Of a stretch of 64,000 bases of DNA, positions 17,008 to 24,969 are shown one piece after another. This stretch comes from JAGRCP01 sp942490705 (GTDB lineage Bacteria > Chloroflexota > Anaerolineae > Caldilineales > Caldilineaceae). The notes under the pieces were generated by a model that ran no database searches, was not told the DNA's origin, and was given only the letters and a program-made list of their open reading frames with translations. The position numbers were made by a program, and so were the translations under genes. The stretch is from positions 186,001 through 250,000 of the forward strand of contig CALNXY010000014.1 in NCBI GenBank assembly GCA_942490705.1, written 5' to 3'. Within the stretch, counting starts at the first letter, position 1; each line of letters starts with the position of its first letter.

Positions 17008-17220
17008 CCCCACGGCACGCCCGTGACCCTCACCATCGAGCCCGGCGCCGACACCGAGGTCATCACCGCGCTCCTCGACCGCGCCCTGGCCGAAGCCCAG
17101 CCCTGCACGCCCGGCCCGGCTGAGCTGGAGGCGGGGCCGACGTTTGCCGGTTATCCATCCATCCCCACAATCGGTTCCCTGATCTCAGCCGTCATCGTTG
17201 TTCTTCTCCTGTTCTGTTGA
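17008..17220 (+). pseudogene. Module family, copy 4 (5' half only)
   Basis: The frame reads TPVTLTIEPGADTEVITALL then DRALAEAQPCTPGPAELEAG, and the part from 17088 to about 17165 matches copy 2 (7422-7500). After GPTFAGYP it runs into unrelated sequence and stops, so the conserved tail is lost. No start codon of its own is evident after the DUF5615 stop. It shows that the family once had a longer N-terminal region. Confidence 0.5.
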
Positions 17221-17443
17221 TCCGATACTCTTTCAACCCGGAGCAGCGGGGCTGACCGAGCCCGGCCCGATATCCGCGCCGATAGTTGTGCGCTTCCTGC
17301 CGTCGCCAGCGCGCCCGCTGGCCTGCCTTGAGGCCGCGCGTATACGCGTCGTCGACCCGTGTGTCATGCACCCAGCCCAGCAGGGCCAGGGCCGTGCCCG
17401 CTGCCACGCCCGCGGCCAGGCCGGCCGCTATGCCCGCAATCAC
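17192..17443 (-). CDS. Small membrane protein, unknown
   Basis: This 83-aa protein has an N-terminal Gly/Ala-rich membrane segment (IAAGLAAGVAAGTALALLGW) followed by a very basic tail with Arg and Tyr repeats (RRQEAHNYRRGYRAGLG). The GTG start overlaps the stop of the upstream gene by four bases. It looks like a holin- or mobile-element-type small protein, but I do not recognise the family. Confidence 0.45.
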   Translation of the reverse strand: MIAGIAAGLAAGVAAGTALALLGWVHDTRVDDAYTRGLKAGQRARWRRQEAHNYRRGYRAGLGQPRCSGLKEYRINRTGEEQR

Positions 17444-17631
17444 GCCCCCACCTCCTCGATCAGCCGGTCGACGGCCCGGATCACCTGGCTGTTCGATCCG
17501 CCCCGCGTGGCGGTGTTGAAGAAGCCCGCGGCGTAGGCCCGGCGCACCTTCTCGTTGTGCCCCAGCTCACCCACCGCCACCCCCTCCTGGGCAAACCAGC
17601 GCGCAATCTCCACCGCCCGCGCCCGCTGCAA
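17440..17631 (-). CDS. Small soluble protein, unknown
   Basis: This 63-aa protein has a helical composition (ARAVEIARWFAQEGVAVGEL and SNSQVIRAVDRLIEEVG). It ends in a GTGA overlap with the membrane-protein gene, so the two probably form one transcript. No ribosome site is clear and the start could be upstream. It may be a remnant of a mobile element, given the module copy and transposase scar on either side. Confidence 0.4.
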   Translation of the reverse strand: MQRARAVEIARWFAQEGVAVGELGHNEKVRRAYAAGFFNTATRGGSNSQVIRAVDRLIEEVGA

Positions 17632-17839
17632 CTCACGTCAGAAAACAACGAATCCCCGCGAGGTAGGGTTCGTCCTAAGTTAGCGGGTTGAACTCCGGCC
17701 GCGAGTGAGCGATTTTCAGAGAGGAATGGGTGCAGGGGATTGAAACTGCGGAAAACGAGAAGCGCAGATTTCGGTCACAAAACAGCAATCTCGTTTAGGG
17801 TGAATTAGGGATTGAGACAGCCTGACAACAGGCGTGGGA

Positions 17840-18184
17840 CTAGGTAAGCCGTTGCAAGGCGTGCAAGTTGATGAGCAAGTAGATCAGCGTGTTGACATTG
17901 GCGATGGCAGCCTGGTTGCGCAGTTTGGGGCGCTCAATGCCAAGGTTGACGGCTTGGCTGAAGATACGCTCCGTGGCGGTGCGTTGGCGATAGATCGCCT
18001 GGTAGGCGTCACTCTCCCGGTCGAGTTGGTAGCGAATGCGTGCGCCAGGGGCCGTGGGCATGACGAGTTTGCAGCCGCCGTCCGCCCACTTCTGATGGCG
18101 GATCGGACAAGTTGCACCGTTGGTTTCATCCTGTATCAGCAGAGACATGAGAAGATTCCTTTCGGTTCCTGTTTTGTGGTCCAC
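17840..18184 (-). pseudogene. C-terminal remnant of an IS transposase
   Basis: The minus frame ends with RQRTATERIFSQAVNLGIER, then PKLRNQAAIANVNTLIYLLI and NLHALQRL, the typical tail of DDE transposases of the IS1182/IS5-like groups. The catalytic region is missing, so the element is dead. No flanking terminal repeats were found. The stretch 17632-17839 holds no gene; two partial GGGATTGARAC strings 70 bases apart are noted but do not form a CRISPR. Confidence 0.7.
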
Positions 18185-18560
18185 CAGACCGGCTCAAGAA
18201 ACGTGTAGACGCCCGTCGCCGTAGGTCACCCATCCTGGGTGACGATGGTCGGACCCCATACAGGCCGGTGGAGGGCGCGAACGCGGGGTACCGAAGCTCG
18301 TCCGGCAGAATGCCGGACCTTCGAAGGCCGGGCTCATGGCGTCACCAGATCGGCAAAGGGAACGTATAGACGCCGGTCGCCGTAGGTCATCCATCCTGGG
18401 TGACAATGGTCGGCTTACCATGCCGGCCGATGGAAAGCGCGAACGCAAGTCACCGAAGCTCGTCCGGCAGGATGCCGGACCTACTAAGGCCGGGCTTATG
18501 GCGTCACCAGACCGGTCCGGGAAACGTGAAGACTCCGGCCATCGTACGTCACCCATTGAT
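18185..18560. repeat. 161-bp tandem repeat, 2.3 units
   Basis: Units begin at 18185, 18346 and 18508. Each starts with CAGAYCGG and contains CATCCTGGGTGACRATGGTC, a GTCCGGCA-TGCCGGAC palindrome and GGCGTCACCAG. The third unit is cut off at the stop of the citryl-CoA-lyase gene. Units have diverged by about one base in seven. It may serve as a terminator region for the minus-strand operon. Confidence 0.85.
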
Positions 18561-19345
18561 CATTCTCTGGATTCCAACGGCCCAGAGCGAACCGGGCCCA
18601 CATACTCTACGGCTGCGATGCCTGCAAACTGCATTGGCTTGCCCTGTGCGTACTCTTCCTGCGTGTGCGCCAGCAGGCCTGCGGTTCGCGCAAGCATGAA
18701 CAGTCCCTTTGCCATGAGCGGATCGAACGCCAGGTCACTGGCCAATGCCGCCAGGGCGCCGTCTACGTTCAACGGCAGACTGCGACCGGTCCGTGCCTGC
18801 AGGGTTCGCGCGATGGCTTCGGCCAACGCAACGTGCAGATCGGCCAACTCCAATGCGCGCGCAAGATCCAGCAGATAGACGGCGCGTGGGTCAGGGTCGT
18901 GGATGCGGTGCCCATAGCCCGGGATGCGTCTGCCCGCGCGTTGCGCTTCATCCACGATGCGCGCGGCCTCTCTGTTTGCATCAAAGGGTTGCGGCGCGTT
19001 GCGAACCGCATCTTGCAGGATGCGGGCGCAGGCCTCGCCGGCGCCGCCATGATGCTCGCCAATCGCGCTGATGCCGGCTGCAACGGCGGTCTGGAGCGGA
19101 CTGCCGCAACTGGCAACCGTACGTGCGGCGTGGGTCGACGGCGCGTTGATGCTGTGTTCAGCCATGATAACCAGCATGGCCTCGATCAGCCGTCCCTGGT
19201 TCGGTGTGGGCAACTCCCCCTGTAAGAGCAGGTAGACCATCTCGCCGAAGGAGAGTTCGCCGGCCAACTCTAAGATGTCGTACCCGCGGACTTCGATCCG
19301 GTCAGGATGAACGTGCGAAATGCCGGTTTTGCGTGTGTGGCTCAT
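18560..19345 (-). CDS. Citryl-CoA lyase / short citrate-synthase-family protein
   Basis: This 261-aa protein has the citrate synthase fold, cut to the length typical of citryl-CoA lyases. Active-site regions are visible: GEHHGGAGE (first His), IPGYGHRIHDPDPRA (second His) and a late acidic residue in LNVDGALAALASDL. Known relatives cleave citryl-CoA or a similar acyl-CoA to acetyl-CoA and an oxo-acid, or run the reverse condensation. The ATG overlaps the stop of the acyl-CoA ligase gene (ATGA), so product coupling with the ligase is likely. It is the last gene of the operon. Confidence 0.85.
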   Translation of the reverse strand: MSHTRKTGISHVHPDRIEVRGYDILELAGELSFGEMVYLLLQGELPTPNQGRLIEAMLVIMAEHSINAPSTHAARTVASCGSPLQTAVAAGISAIGEHHGGAGEACARILQDAVRNAPQPFDANREAARIVDEAQRAGRRIPGYGHRIHDPDPRAVYLLDLARALELADLHVALAEAIARTLQARTGRSLPLNVDGALAALASDLAFDPLMAKGLFMLARTAGLLAHTQEEYAQGKPMQFAGIAAVEYVGPVRSGPLESRE

Positions 19346-21462
19346 GGGTTATAGTTACCTCGCCATTGAATACGCACATCAACGATCGACAGACCTTCTC
19401 CGTGCACGATGACCGGGTTCATGTCCATCGAGATGAGCTGATGCCGATGCTCGAACGCTAGTTTAGAAAGCCGTACCAACAGAGTCGCCAGCAGCGCACT
19501 GTTACCGGGCGGCTGACCGCGGAGGCCACGCAGCAGGCGTCCCAATTGGGTGGCCTCAATCAGCGCCGGCGCGGCATCATCGGTCAGCGGCGCCAGGCGC
19601 AAGGCCACGTCATCTACCATCTCGACCAGCATACCGCCGGGACCGCAGGCGATGACCGGTCCAAATTGATCATCGTTTTCAACACCGACCAACGCCTCAA
19701 CGCCCGGCGAGGCCATGCGTTGCACCAGATAATTCACATTGGGCGTGCCCGTTAGCATGTGCGCAAGTGAGCGCATGCCGGCTGTAACCTGCTCTGCGTC
19801 CTGCAACCCCAATTTCACGAGACCGGCGTCGCTCTTGTGGGTGAAGCGATCGGCCAGACCCTTCAGCGCCACGGGATATCCAAGCGTCGCGGCAGCGGCC
19901 ATCGCCTCCTCTTCATTCGTAACAAGATAACCGGGAATCAACGGCACATCATAGGTGTCAAGCAAGGCTGCTATTTCTTCATAGGTCAGGAATCTGACTT
20001 CTTTTTGTATCCCCCCGGCATGACGGTCGGCATGCAGCACGACATCCTGCGCGGAGGCAGCCAAGCGTCTTTCCTCCCAGTCGACCACTTGTGCCAGCGC
20101 GGCAATGCAATCGGAAGACTGGTCGAAAACGGGAATGCCGGCGTCAGCCAGAATCTGCAATGGTTGCGTCGTCTGCTCATTCGTCGCGACGTGGCGCTGC
20201 CCGACCCAGACGACGCAAAAGGGTTTCTTTGTGGTTGCCGCCAATTCGGCGAGGGCGTGGGCGGTCGCCAGTTCCCGCTCCTCAACCGCTGACTTTGCCA
20301 GTAAGACGATGACGGCATCAAAGGCCGGATCTTCGAGAAAGGGCGCGAGCGTCAGCGCGGCCGCTGCGCCGACGGCGCCGGCGCCCCGCACATCGGCCGG
20401 GTTGCCAAAGTCATCAAACGTCAAAAGATGGGGCATTGCACGCAGGTGCACTTGCACCGCTGGCGACAGATCGGGCAGGACAAAGCCGGCCAAGGTTGCC
20501 AGATCCGCGGTCAGCGATCCCATGCCGCCAGATTGGGTGACAAGGGCGAGGCGTCTGCCAGTTGGGTAGCGCCCCGACCAGGCCGCAAAGAGCTGCAGCG
20601 TTCGCGCCAGATCGCTCATGTCGTCGACGACTGCAACGCCGGCCTGCTGACACACGCTCTGAAAGATGCGATCGGACCCTGCCAGAGCCGCGGTGTGGGT
20701 TGCCGCGGCTTGTTGACCGGCCACGGTCCGGCCACTCTTGACCAAGACCAAGGGCTTGCCGGCTTGCTGGGCAGCGGCTGCCGCTTGCACAAAGCGTCGC
20801 CCATCATCCAGCCCCTCTACGAAGGCGCCAATTACGGCTGTCTCCGCGTCGTCTACCAGGTAGGCCAACACGTCAACCAAATCAACGTCCATCTGATTGC
20901 CAAGCGAGACCAAGCGACTCAGGCCCAAGTGCAGATCGGCGAAGACGCCCTGCACTGCCATCATCAATGCACCGCTGGCGGAGACGAAGCCGACGTTGCC
21001 CGCCAGCGGCGCCGCCGGCAGTCGCGTGACGACCATGCCCGTCGTCATGTTGGCAAGACCGGCGCAGTTGGGGCCGATGATGGCCAGCTCACTGCCGCTG
21101 ATGCTGCTGCGAAGCGTCTCCTCGAGGATCGCACCATCAGCATCGCTCTCACGAAAGCCCGCCGAAACGATGATCGCGGCCTTGATGTCCAGGGCAAGGC
21201 ACTCGTCAACCACGCCCGGGACGGCCTCACGCGGCACAAGCACGACCACCAGGTCCGGCCTTTCCGGCAGCGCCGTCAGGTTGGGGTAGCAGGGCAGGTC
21301 AAACACGGCACTCCGCCGGGGATTGACAGGATAGACGCGGCCGCCGTAACCGTAGCGCTGCAGGTTCTGCAGGATACCGGCCGGGTACATGCCCCGTTCC
21401 GATGCGCCAACCAATGCGATGCTCTGAGGTGTAAAGAAACGCGCAACGTCGGAAACGCTCAT
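19342..21462 (-). CDS. Acetate--CoA ligase (ADP-forming)-type acyl-CoA synthetase
   Basis: This 706-aa protein is a fusion of both subunits of the NDP-forming acyl-CoA synthetase. It starts with a CoA-binding Rossmann domain (FTPQSIALVGASERGMYPAG) and two succinyl-CoA-ligase-like domains, including SASGALMMAVQG and VTQSGGMGSLTADL. A C-terminal ATP-grasp domain begins near residue 480 (PLIPGYLVTNEEEAMAAA; YPVALKGL). It makes an acyl-CoA from an organic acid with ATP, or ATP from acyl-CoA. The ATG at 21462 is chosen because it overlaps the upstream stop (ATGA). With the lyase downstream it could activate and then cleave a citrate-like acid. Confidence 0.9.
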   Translation of the reverse strand: MSVSDVARFFTPQSIALVGASERGMYPAGILQNLQRYGYGGRVYPVNPRRSAVFDLPCYPNLTALPERPDLVVVLVPREAVPGVVDECLALDIKAAIIVSAGFRESDADGAILEETLRSSISGSELAIIGPNCAGLANMTTGMVVTRLPAAPLAGNVGFVSASGALMMAVQGVFADLHLGLSRLVSLGNQMDVDLVDVLAYLVDDAETAVIGAFVEGLDDGRRFVQAAAAAQQAGKPLVLVKSGRTVAGQQAAATHTAALAGSDRIFQSVCQQAGVAVVDDMSDLARTLQLFAAWSGRYPTGRRLALVTQSGGMGSLTADLATLAGFVLPDLSPAVQVHLRAMPHLLTFDDFGNPADVRGAGAVGAAAALTLAPFLEDPAFDAVIVLLAKSAVEERELATAHALAELAATTKKPFCVVWVGQRHVATNEQTTQPLQILADAGIPVFDQSSDCIAALAQVVDWEERRLAASAQDVVLHADRHAGGIQKEVRFLTYEEIAALLDTYDVPLIPGYLVTNEEEAMAAAATLGYPVALKGLADRFTHKSDAGLVKLGLQDAEQVTAGMRSLAHMLTGTPNVNYLVQRMASPGVEALVGVENDDQFGPVIACGPGGMLVEMVDDVALRLAPLTDDAAPALIEATQLGRLLRGLRGQPPGNSALLATLLVRLSKLAFEHRHQLISMDMNPVIVHGEGLSIVDVRIQWRGNYNP

Positions 21463-23522
21463 CCGGCAACTCCTTCCACGCTCAGGTCTGTATAGCACGC
21501 GTGGCTGCCCTGCATGACGGAGAATCCGATCTGGCCTGTGAGATAGGGCGCAGCATCATCCTGCCACCGCAGCACGCGGCCATCCGCACCCTGCACTTCG
21601 AACACATTGCCAATGGCCCGGATAAGCAGTTCGTGGCGGTCGCCGTATGTCCAGTCAAACGGCATCGCCGCGACTTCGCGATAGCCGCCCGCGTTTTTGT
21701 AGATGGCGAGCCTGTCTCCAGGCGCTAAGCCGACCGCGTAAGAACGACGCGCACCCTGGACGCGCAGGTTGACGTTGTGGTGCTGGCCAACCAGCGGCTT
21801 GATGCCGACCCGCACCTGGAGGTCAGTCCAGCTTTGCGACCCCGTATAGCTCTCCCCCGTGGCGGCCGCACTGCCATGATAACCGTCGTCTTCCTTCCGC
21901 CAGTATCCACGCAGATAGGTCCATTGGCTGATCGCCCCAAATTCCGCCCGCTCCTGCTGGAAATCGGTGCGAAAAGAGGGCGGACCCTCCCAAGTCAGGT
22001 CATCCAGCAAGAGATGACCATCCCACGCTTCCCCCACCGTGCGCAGATGCAGCCCGACCTCTGACAACAGCGCGTTGTGCAAGTGAGGAATCTGGAAGGT
22101 TAGATTGACCCAACTGCCCCCACGCAACGGGATTGCCTGACCCTGGTGGTGCAGTTGCTGATTATCGTCCCAGACGCCAAGCGCGGCGAGCAGATTGTCT
22201 GCACCCTCGGGGGCAAAAACCCGCGCCGAAATTGTCTGCCCGGGATAGATGGTCGGCGAGAAGCTTGCACCGTAGTAGTTCGCACTTAGCTCAGCCGGAC
22301 GGCAGTAGGTGCGTCGGAAGACCGTGGCCTCCCCCTTCTTTTTGAGCCCGCTTACGACAATCGAGAGCGTCCCCTCTTTCTGGCGCAGGTCGATGACTTT
22401 GGCGAGACGCGCCCTGGATTCCATGCCATGGGTTGAGCCGGGGTAATCGAAGTGAAGCCGGGGCTTGGCTACAACCGGTTGGCCGGCAATTTGTCGCCCG
22501 CATTGGGCAATCAGGTCGGCGCAGGCCGGGAGGTCGACCAGGTTGCGCTCGCCAACGACGTTGGCGGCGATCAGCAGGTCATTCATCGGCGTGCGCCAGC
22601 GGCGGTCGATACCGTCCAGCCCGACGGCGACGCCCATGATTGCACCGACATTGCCCGCATTGCAGTCCGTGTCCCAACCGGCCATGGTCGCAATCTGGAC
22701 TGCCTGCGAAAAGTTGCCCTGGCTGTATAAGAGCGCCATGACTACGACGCCGGCGTTGGGGATAATGTGGACCATGCCCGGGTAGCGATCGTAGCCAAAA
22801 TTGTTGCGCAGATGCTCGTAGCAGGCGTGCCAGCTTTCCGGCGCCTGACGCCAGAAGTCCAGGACCGACTGCACGACACGCGCATAGTCGCTGGAGGGAT
22901 CAAGCAGCGCCATCCCCTGATTGACTAGCGCTTCGGGATCCTCTTCGGCGAAGGCGAGGCTGACCAGGCCGGCGATAAAACGTGCGCCCTGCAGCCCCTC
23001 GCCATCGTGGGTAACGCTGGCCGCGCGCGCAGCGTACGTGGCAGCCAGGTCCGGTTGAGCGGGCGCGATCAGCCCCCAGATATCACTAAAGATCTGACCG
23101 CCGATCTGCTCAGCCGCTGTGGTCCCGTTGAGCGCGATTGAGCCGCTTTGCGGCGCTGGAATGCCGTTGGCCAGATTGACGTACGCGGTATGTTCGGTGG
23201 AGATTCCATAGCCGCCCCACCAAAAGGTTCCCCGCTGATCACCAAGATAGTTGAGGACGGTTTCACCCATCTGCGCGGCGGTGACCTCAGGGCCATAATC
23301 CTGCAATGCGCGGATCATGACGAGGGGGAAGGCCGTATCGTCGTCGGGCTTGAAGAGCTTTCCGGGCGGCAGCGGCAAAAAACCCGTCACTTCGCCGAGA
23401 TTGGCCCGGATCTGGTCGTAGGTCCAATTCTCCACGGGCGCGCCCAGGCGGACGCCGATACATTTGCCGATCCAGCCGGCGTATAATCGTTCTGAATAGT
23501 CATGCGGCAATGCGTGCGCCAT
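21459..23522 (-). CDS. ADP-ribosylglycohydrolase family protein with long C-terminal extension (ARH-D)
   Basis: This 687-aa protein has an N-terminal DraG/ARH-type domain (about 1-330). It opens with YAGWIGKCIGVRLGAPVENW and has the metal motif KPDDDTAFPLVM and the second motif AGWDTDCNAGNVGAIMG. The last 350 residues contain beta-rich jelly-roll or laminin-G-like segments (LLLDDLTWEGPP; YTGSQSWTDLQVRVGIKP; LTGQIGFSVMQG), as in proteins that bind or act on glycans. No signal peptide is seen. GGGAGAG precedes ATG 23522. It lies ten bases after the 129-aa gene and overlaps the ligase gene. The substrate is probably an N- or O-glycosidic ribose-like compound. Confidence 0.85.
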   Translation of the reverse strand: MAHALPHDYSERLYAGWIGKCIGVRLGAPVENWTYDQIRANLGEVTGFLPLPPGKLFKPDDDTAFPLVMIRALQDYGPEVTAAQMGETVLNYLGDQRGTFWWGGYGISTEHTAYVNLANGIPAPQSGSIALNGTTAAEQIGGQIFSDIWGLIAPAQPDLAATYAARAASVTHDGEGLQGARFIAGLVSLAFAEEDPEALVNQGMALLDPSSDYARVVQSVLDFWRQAPESWHACYEHLRNNFGYDRYPGMVHIIPNAGVVVMALLYSQGNFSQAVQIATMAGWDTDCNAGNVGAIMGVAVGLDGIDRRWRTPMNDLLIAANVVGERNLVDLPACADLIAQCGRQIAGQPVVAKPRLHFDYPGSTHGMESRARLAKVIDLRQKEGTLSIVVSGLKKKGEATVFRRTYCRPAELSANYYGASFSPTIYPGQTISARVFAPEGADNLLAALGVWDDNQQLHHQGQAIPLRGGSWVNLTFQIPHLHNALLSEVGLHLRTVGEAWDGHLLLDDLTWEGPPSFRTDFQQERAEFGAISQWTYLRGYWRKEDDGYHGSAAATGESYTGSQSWTDLQVRVGIKPLVGQHHNVNLRVQGARRSYAVGLAPGDRLAIYKNAGGYREVAAMPFDWTYGDRHELLIRAIGNVFEVQGADGRVLRWQDDAAPYLTGQIGFSVMQGSHACYTDLSVEGVAG

Positions 23523-23532
23523 CACACTCTCC

Positions 23533-23922
23533 CTAGCCAACAATATCGAAAAAGCGAATAATTTCCGGTGTGAGATCGTGCCAATCCTGAGCCGCGCCGT
23601 CTACCACCGCTGGGTCTGCATTACGTCCAGCAGCGCGGCGGTGCGTCCACAGACGGGGCAAGCTATCGTTGTCAACATCATGAGATTGGGGTCGTCCAAC
23701 CGGGAAAACGGGGGTGCGGATCAACCGTTGCCGGCGCTCCGCAAGCGCCGCGAGGGTCTGCCGGCAGGTTTCGAAGTCACGACAGGGGCCGTGAATGGAG
23801 ACCGGCAATCTGGCGAGGTACCCCTGGGTTTGCGGCGCCTGGAGCGCATCGGCCAGGCGTCGGTCAACTCGTGCCGCCATGATCGGCGCATGTCCAACTT
23901 CGTATTGAGAGCGCACGGGCAT
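23533..23922 (-). CDS. 129-aa operon protein, unknown
   Basis: It is placed exactly between two ARH genes, starting three bases after one stop and ending ten bases before the next ATG, so the operon layout argues that it is expressed. The protein is Arg/Ala/His-rich (ARVDRRLADALQAPQTQGYL; HDLTPEIIRFFDIVG at the end) and belongs to no family I recognise. Another frame contains a zinc-ribbon-like ACPVCGRTAALLDVM, so an ancient frameshift cannot be excluded. Confidence 0.45.
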   Translation of the reverse strand: MPVRSQYEVGHAPIMAARVDRRLADALQAPQTQGYLARLPVSIHGPCRDFETCRQTLAALAERRQRLIRTPVFPVGRPQSHDVDNDSLPRLWTHRRAAGRNADPAVVDGAAQDWHDLTPEIIRFFDIVG

Positions 23923-23925
23923 GGC

Positions 23926-24969
23926 TCAGCCCAGATCCGCTAGCTGTTGCGCTGCCGTCTTCAATTGAACACCGGCAAGAAAGGGAAGGCAAAGACCGCG
24001 CGTGGTGGCCAGCGCAGCATGCCAGGCCCGGGGCGTAGCGGACGGCCCGTGGAGGACGCCGCAGAGCGCGCCCACCATGGCCGGCAGCGAATCGGCCGAT
24101 TTCGGAATCATGTTGGCCGCGGCACAGCCACGGAGCAGCTTGCCCGAACATGCTTCAACCAGCACAAGCGCGGCCGGCAGCGTCTCTGGCGCAGCATTGC
24201 CGTATGAGTAAACGGTGTTGATCAGCCGGGTTGCAAGCAGCAGTGCGAGATCCTCCGGCGTTTCGGCTTCGGCCAGACACTCTTGCGCAATCTGATCTCC
24301 ATGGGCAATCCATGAATCCTTGGGAAAGTTGCTGCGCGCCGCGGCCATGGCCTGGTCCAACGTACCGCCGCCGGCCAGCACTGCGATTGCGCAGGCCATG
24401 GCCTGCGCCGCATAGATGCCATCTTCAGCCTGGGTGATCTGCGCGTCCTGGGCGGCCAACACAGCTGCCCGCGCGGGATCCCCTGCGCAAAAGAGGCCAA
24501 TTGGCACAGCACGCGGCACCGCGGAATCGGCATAGTGAAGCGGATTGTCGTTGCCCGTCACGGGCGGGCGCTCGCCGCACGCCAGGTTCTCGATGGCCGC
24601 ACGCTCAGAGAAGCTGCTGCGGACATCATCAGCTGCGGGCAGCACCCACTCAAGCCACGGAAAGAGGAGGCTCTCCGCGGTCGGTTCCAGCGGACCCCGC
24701 ACCAATCCTTGCAGGGTCAGGAGCGCGAATTCCGTATCATCCGTCGGACATGGCTCCAGGATATGGGCTGGAATGCGGTGCGTAAAGGGCAGGGTAAGGG
24801 TGACGATGCCCTGGGCATCCAGTTCCTGATTCGTGCGCCAAAGAAAGTCGTGGCGCCGGCGCGGGATCGCCCGGTCCTGAAAACGGTGGAACATGGCCGG
24901 GAAGCCAATCGCATCGCCATAGGCCAGCCCGAGGAGCGCGCCATATGTACGCTCAAAAGGTGTCGCCAT
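23926..24969 (-). CDS. ADP-ribosylglycohydrolase family protein with altered metal site (ARH-C)
   Basis: This 347-aa DraG/ARH protein opens with TYGALLGLAYGDAIGFPAMF and has the first metal motif intact (PTDDTEFALLTLQG). The second motif, GRDADTI in its sisters, reads PKSADSL here: the first Asp and the Thr are both Ser. Since these residues hold the binuclear Mg site, catalysis may be reduced or changed, and a binding or regulatory role is possible. The ATG at 24969 lies 17 bases inside the end of the upstream ARH gene, so the two are co-translated. Confidence 0.87.
   Translation of the reverse strand: MATPFERTYGALLGLAYGDAIGFPAMFHRFQDRAIPRRRHDFLWRTNQELDAQGIVTLTLPFTHRIPAHILEPCPTDDTEFALLTLQGLVRGPLEPTAESLLFPWLEWVLPAADDVRSSFSERAAIENLACGERPPVTGNDNPLHYADSAVPRAVPIGLFCAGDPARAAVLAAQDAQITQAEDGIYAAQAMACAIAVLAGGGTLDQAMAAARSNFPKDSWIAHGDQIAQECLAEAETPEDLALLLATRLINTVYSYGNAAPETLPAALVLVEACSGKLLRGCAAANMIPKSADSLPAMVGALCGVLHGPSATPRAWHAALATTRGLCLPFLAGVQLKTAAQQLADLG

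Noticed and set aside
17725..17820. Two GGGATTGARAC strings about 70 bases apart, like CRISPR repeat ends
   Set aside because: Only a short core is shared, no third unit exists and no cas gene is nearby, so this is not a CRISPR array.
19342..21462. ATP-citrate lyase as the name for the ligase-lyase pair
   Set aside because: The order and lengths differ from known AclA/AclB or CcsA/CcsB and Ccl proteins, and the ligase is of the general ADP-forming acyl-CoA type, so citrate is only one candidate substrate.
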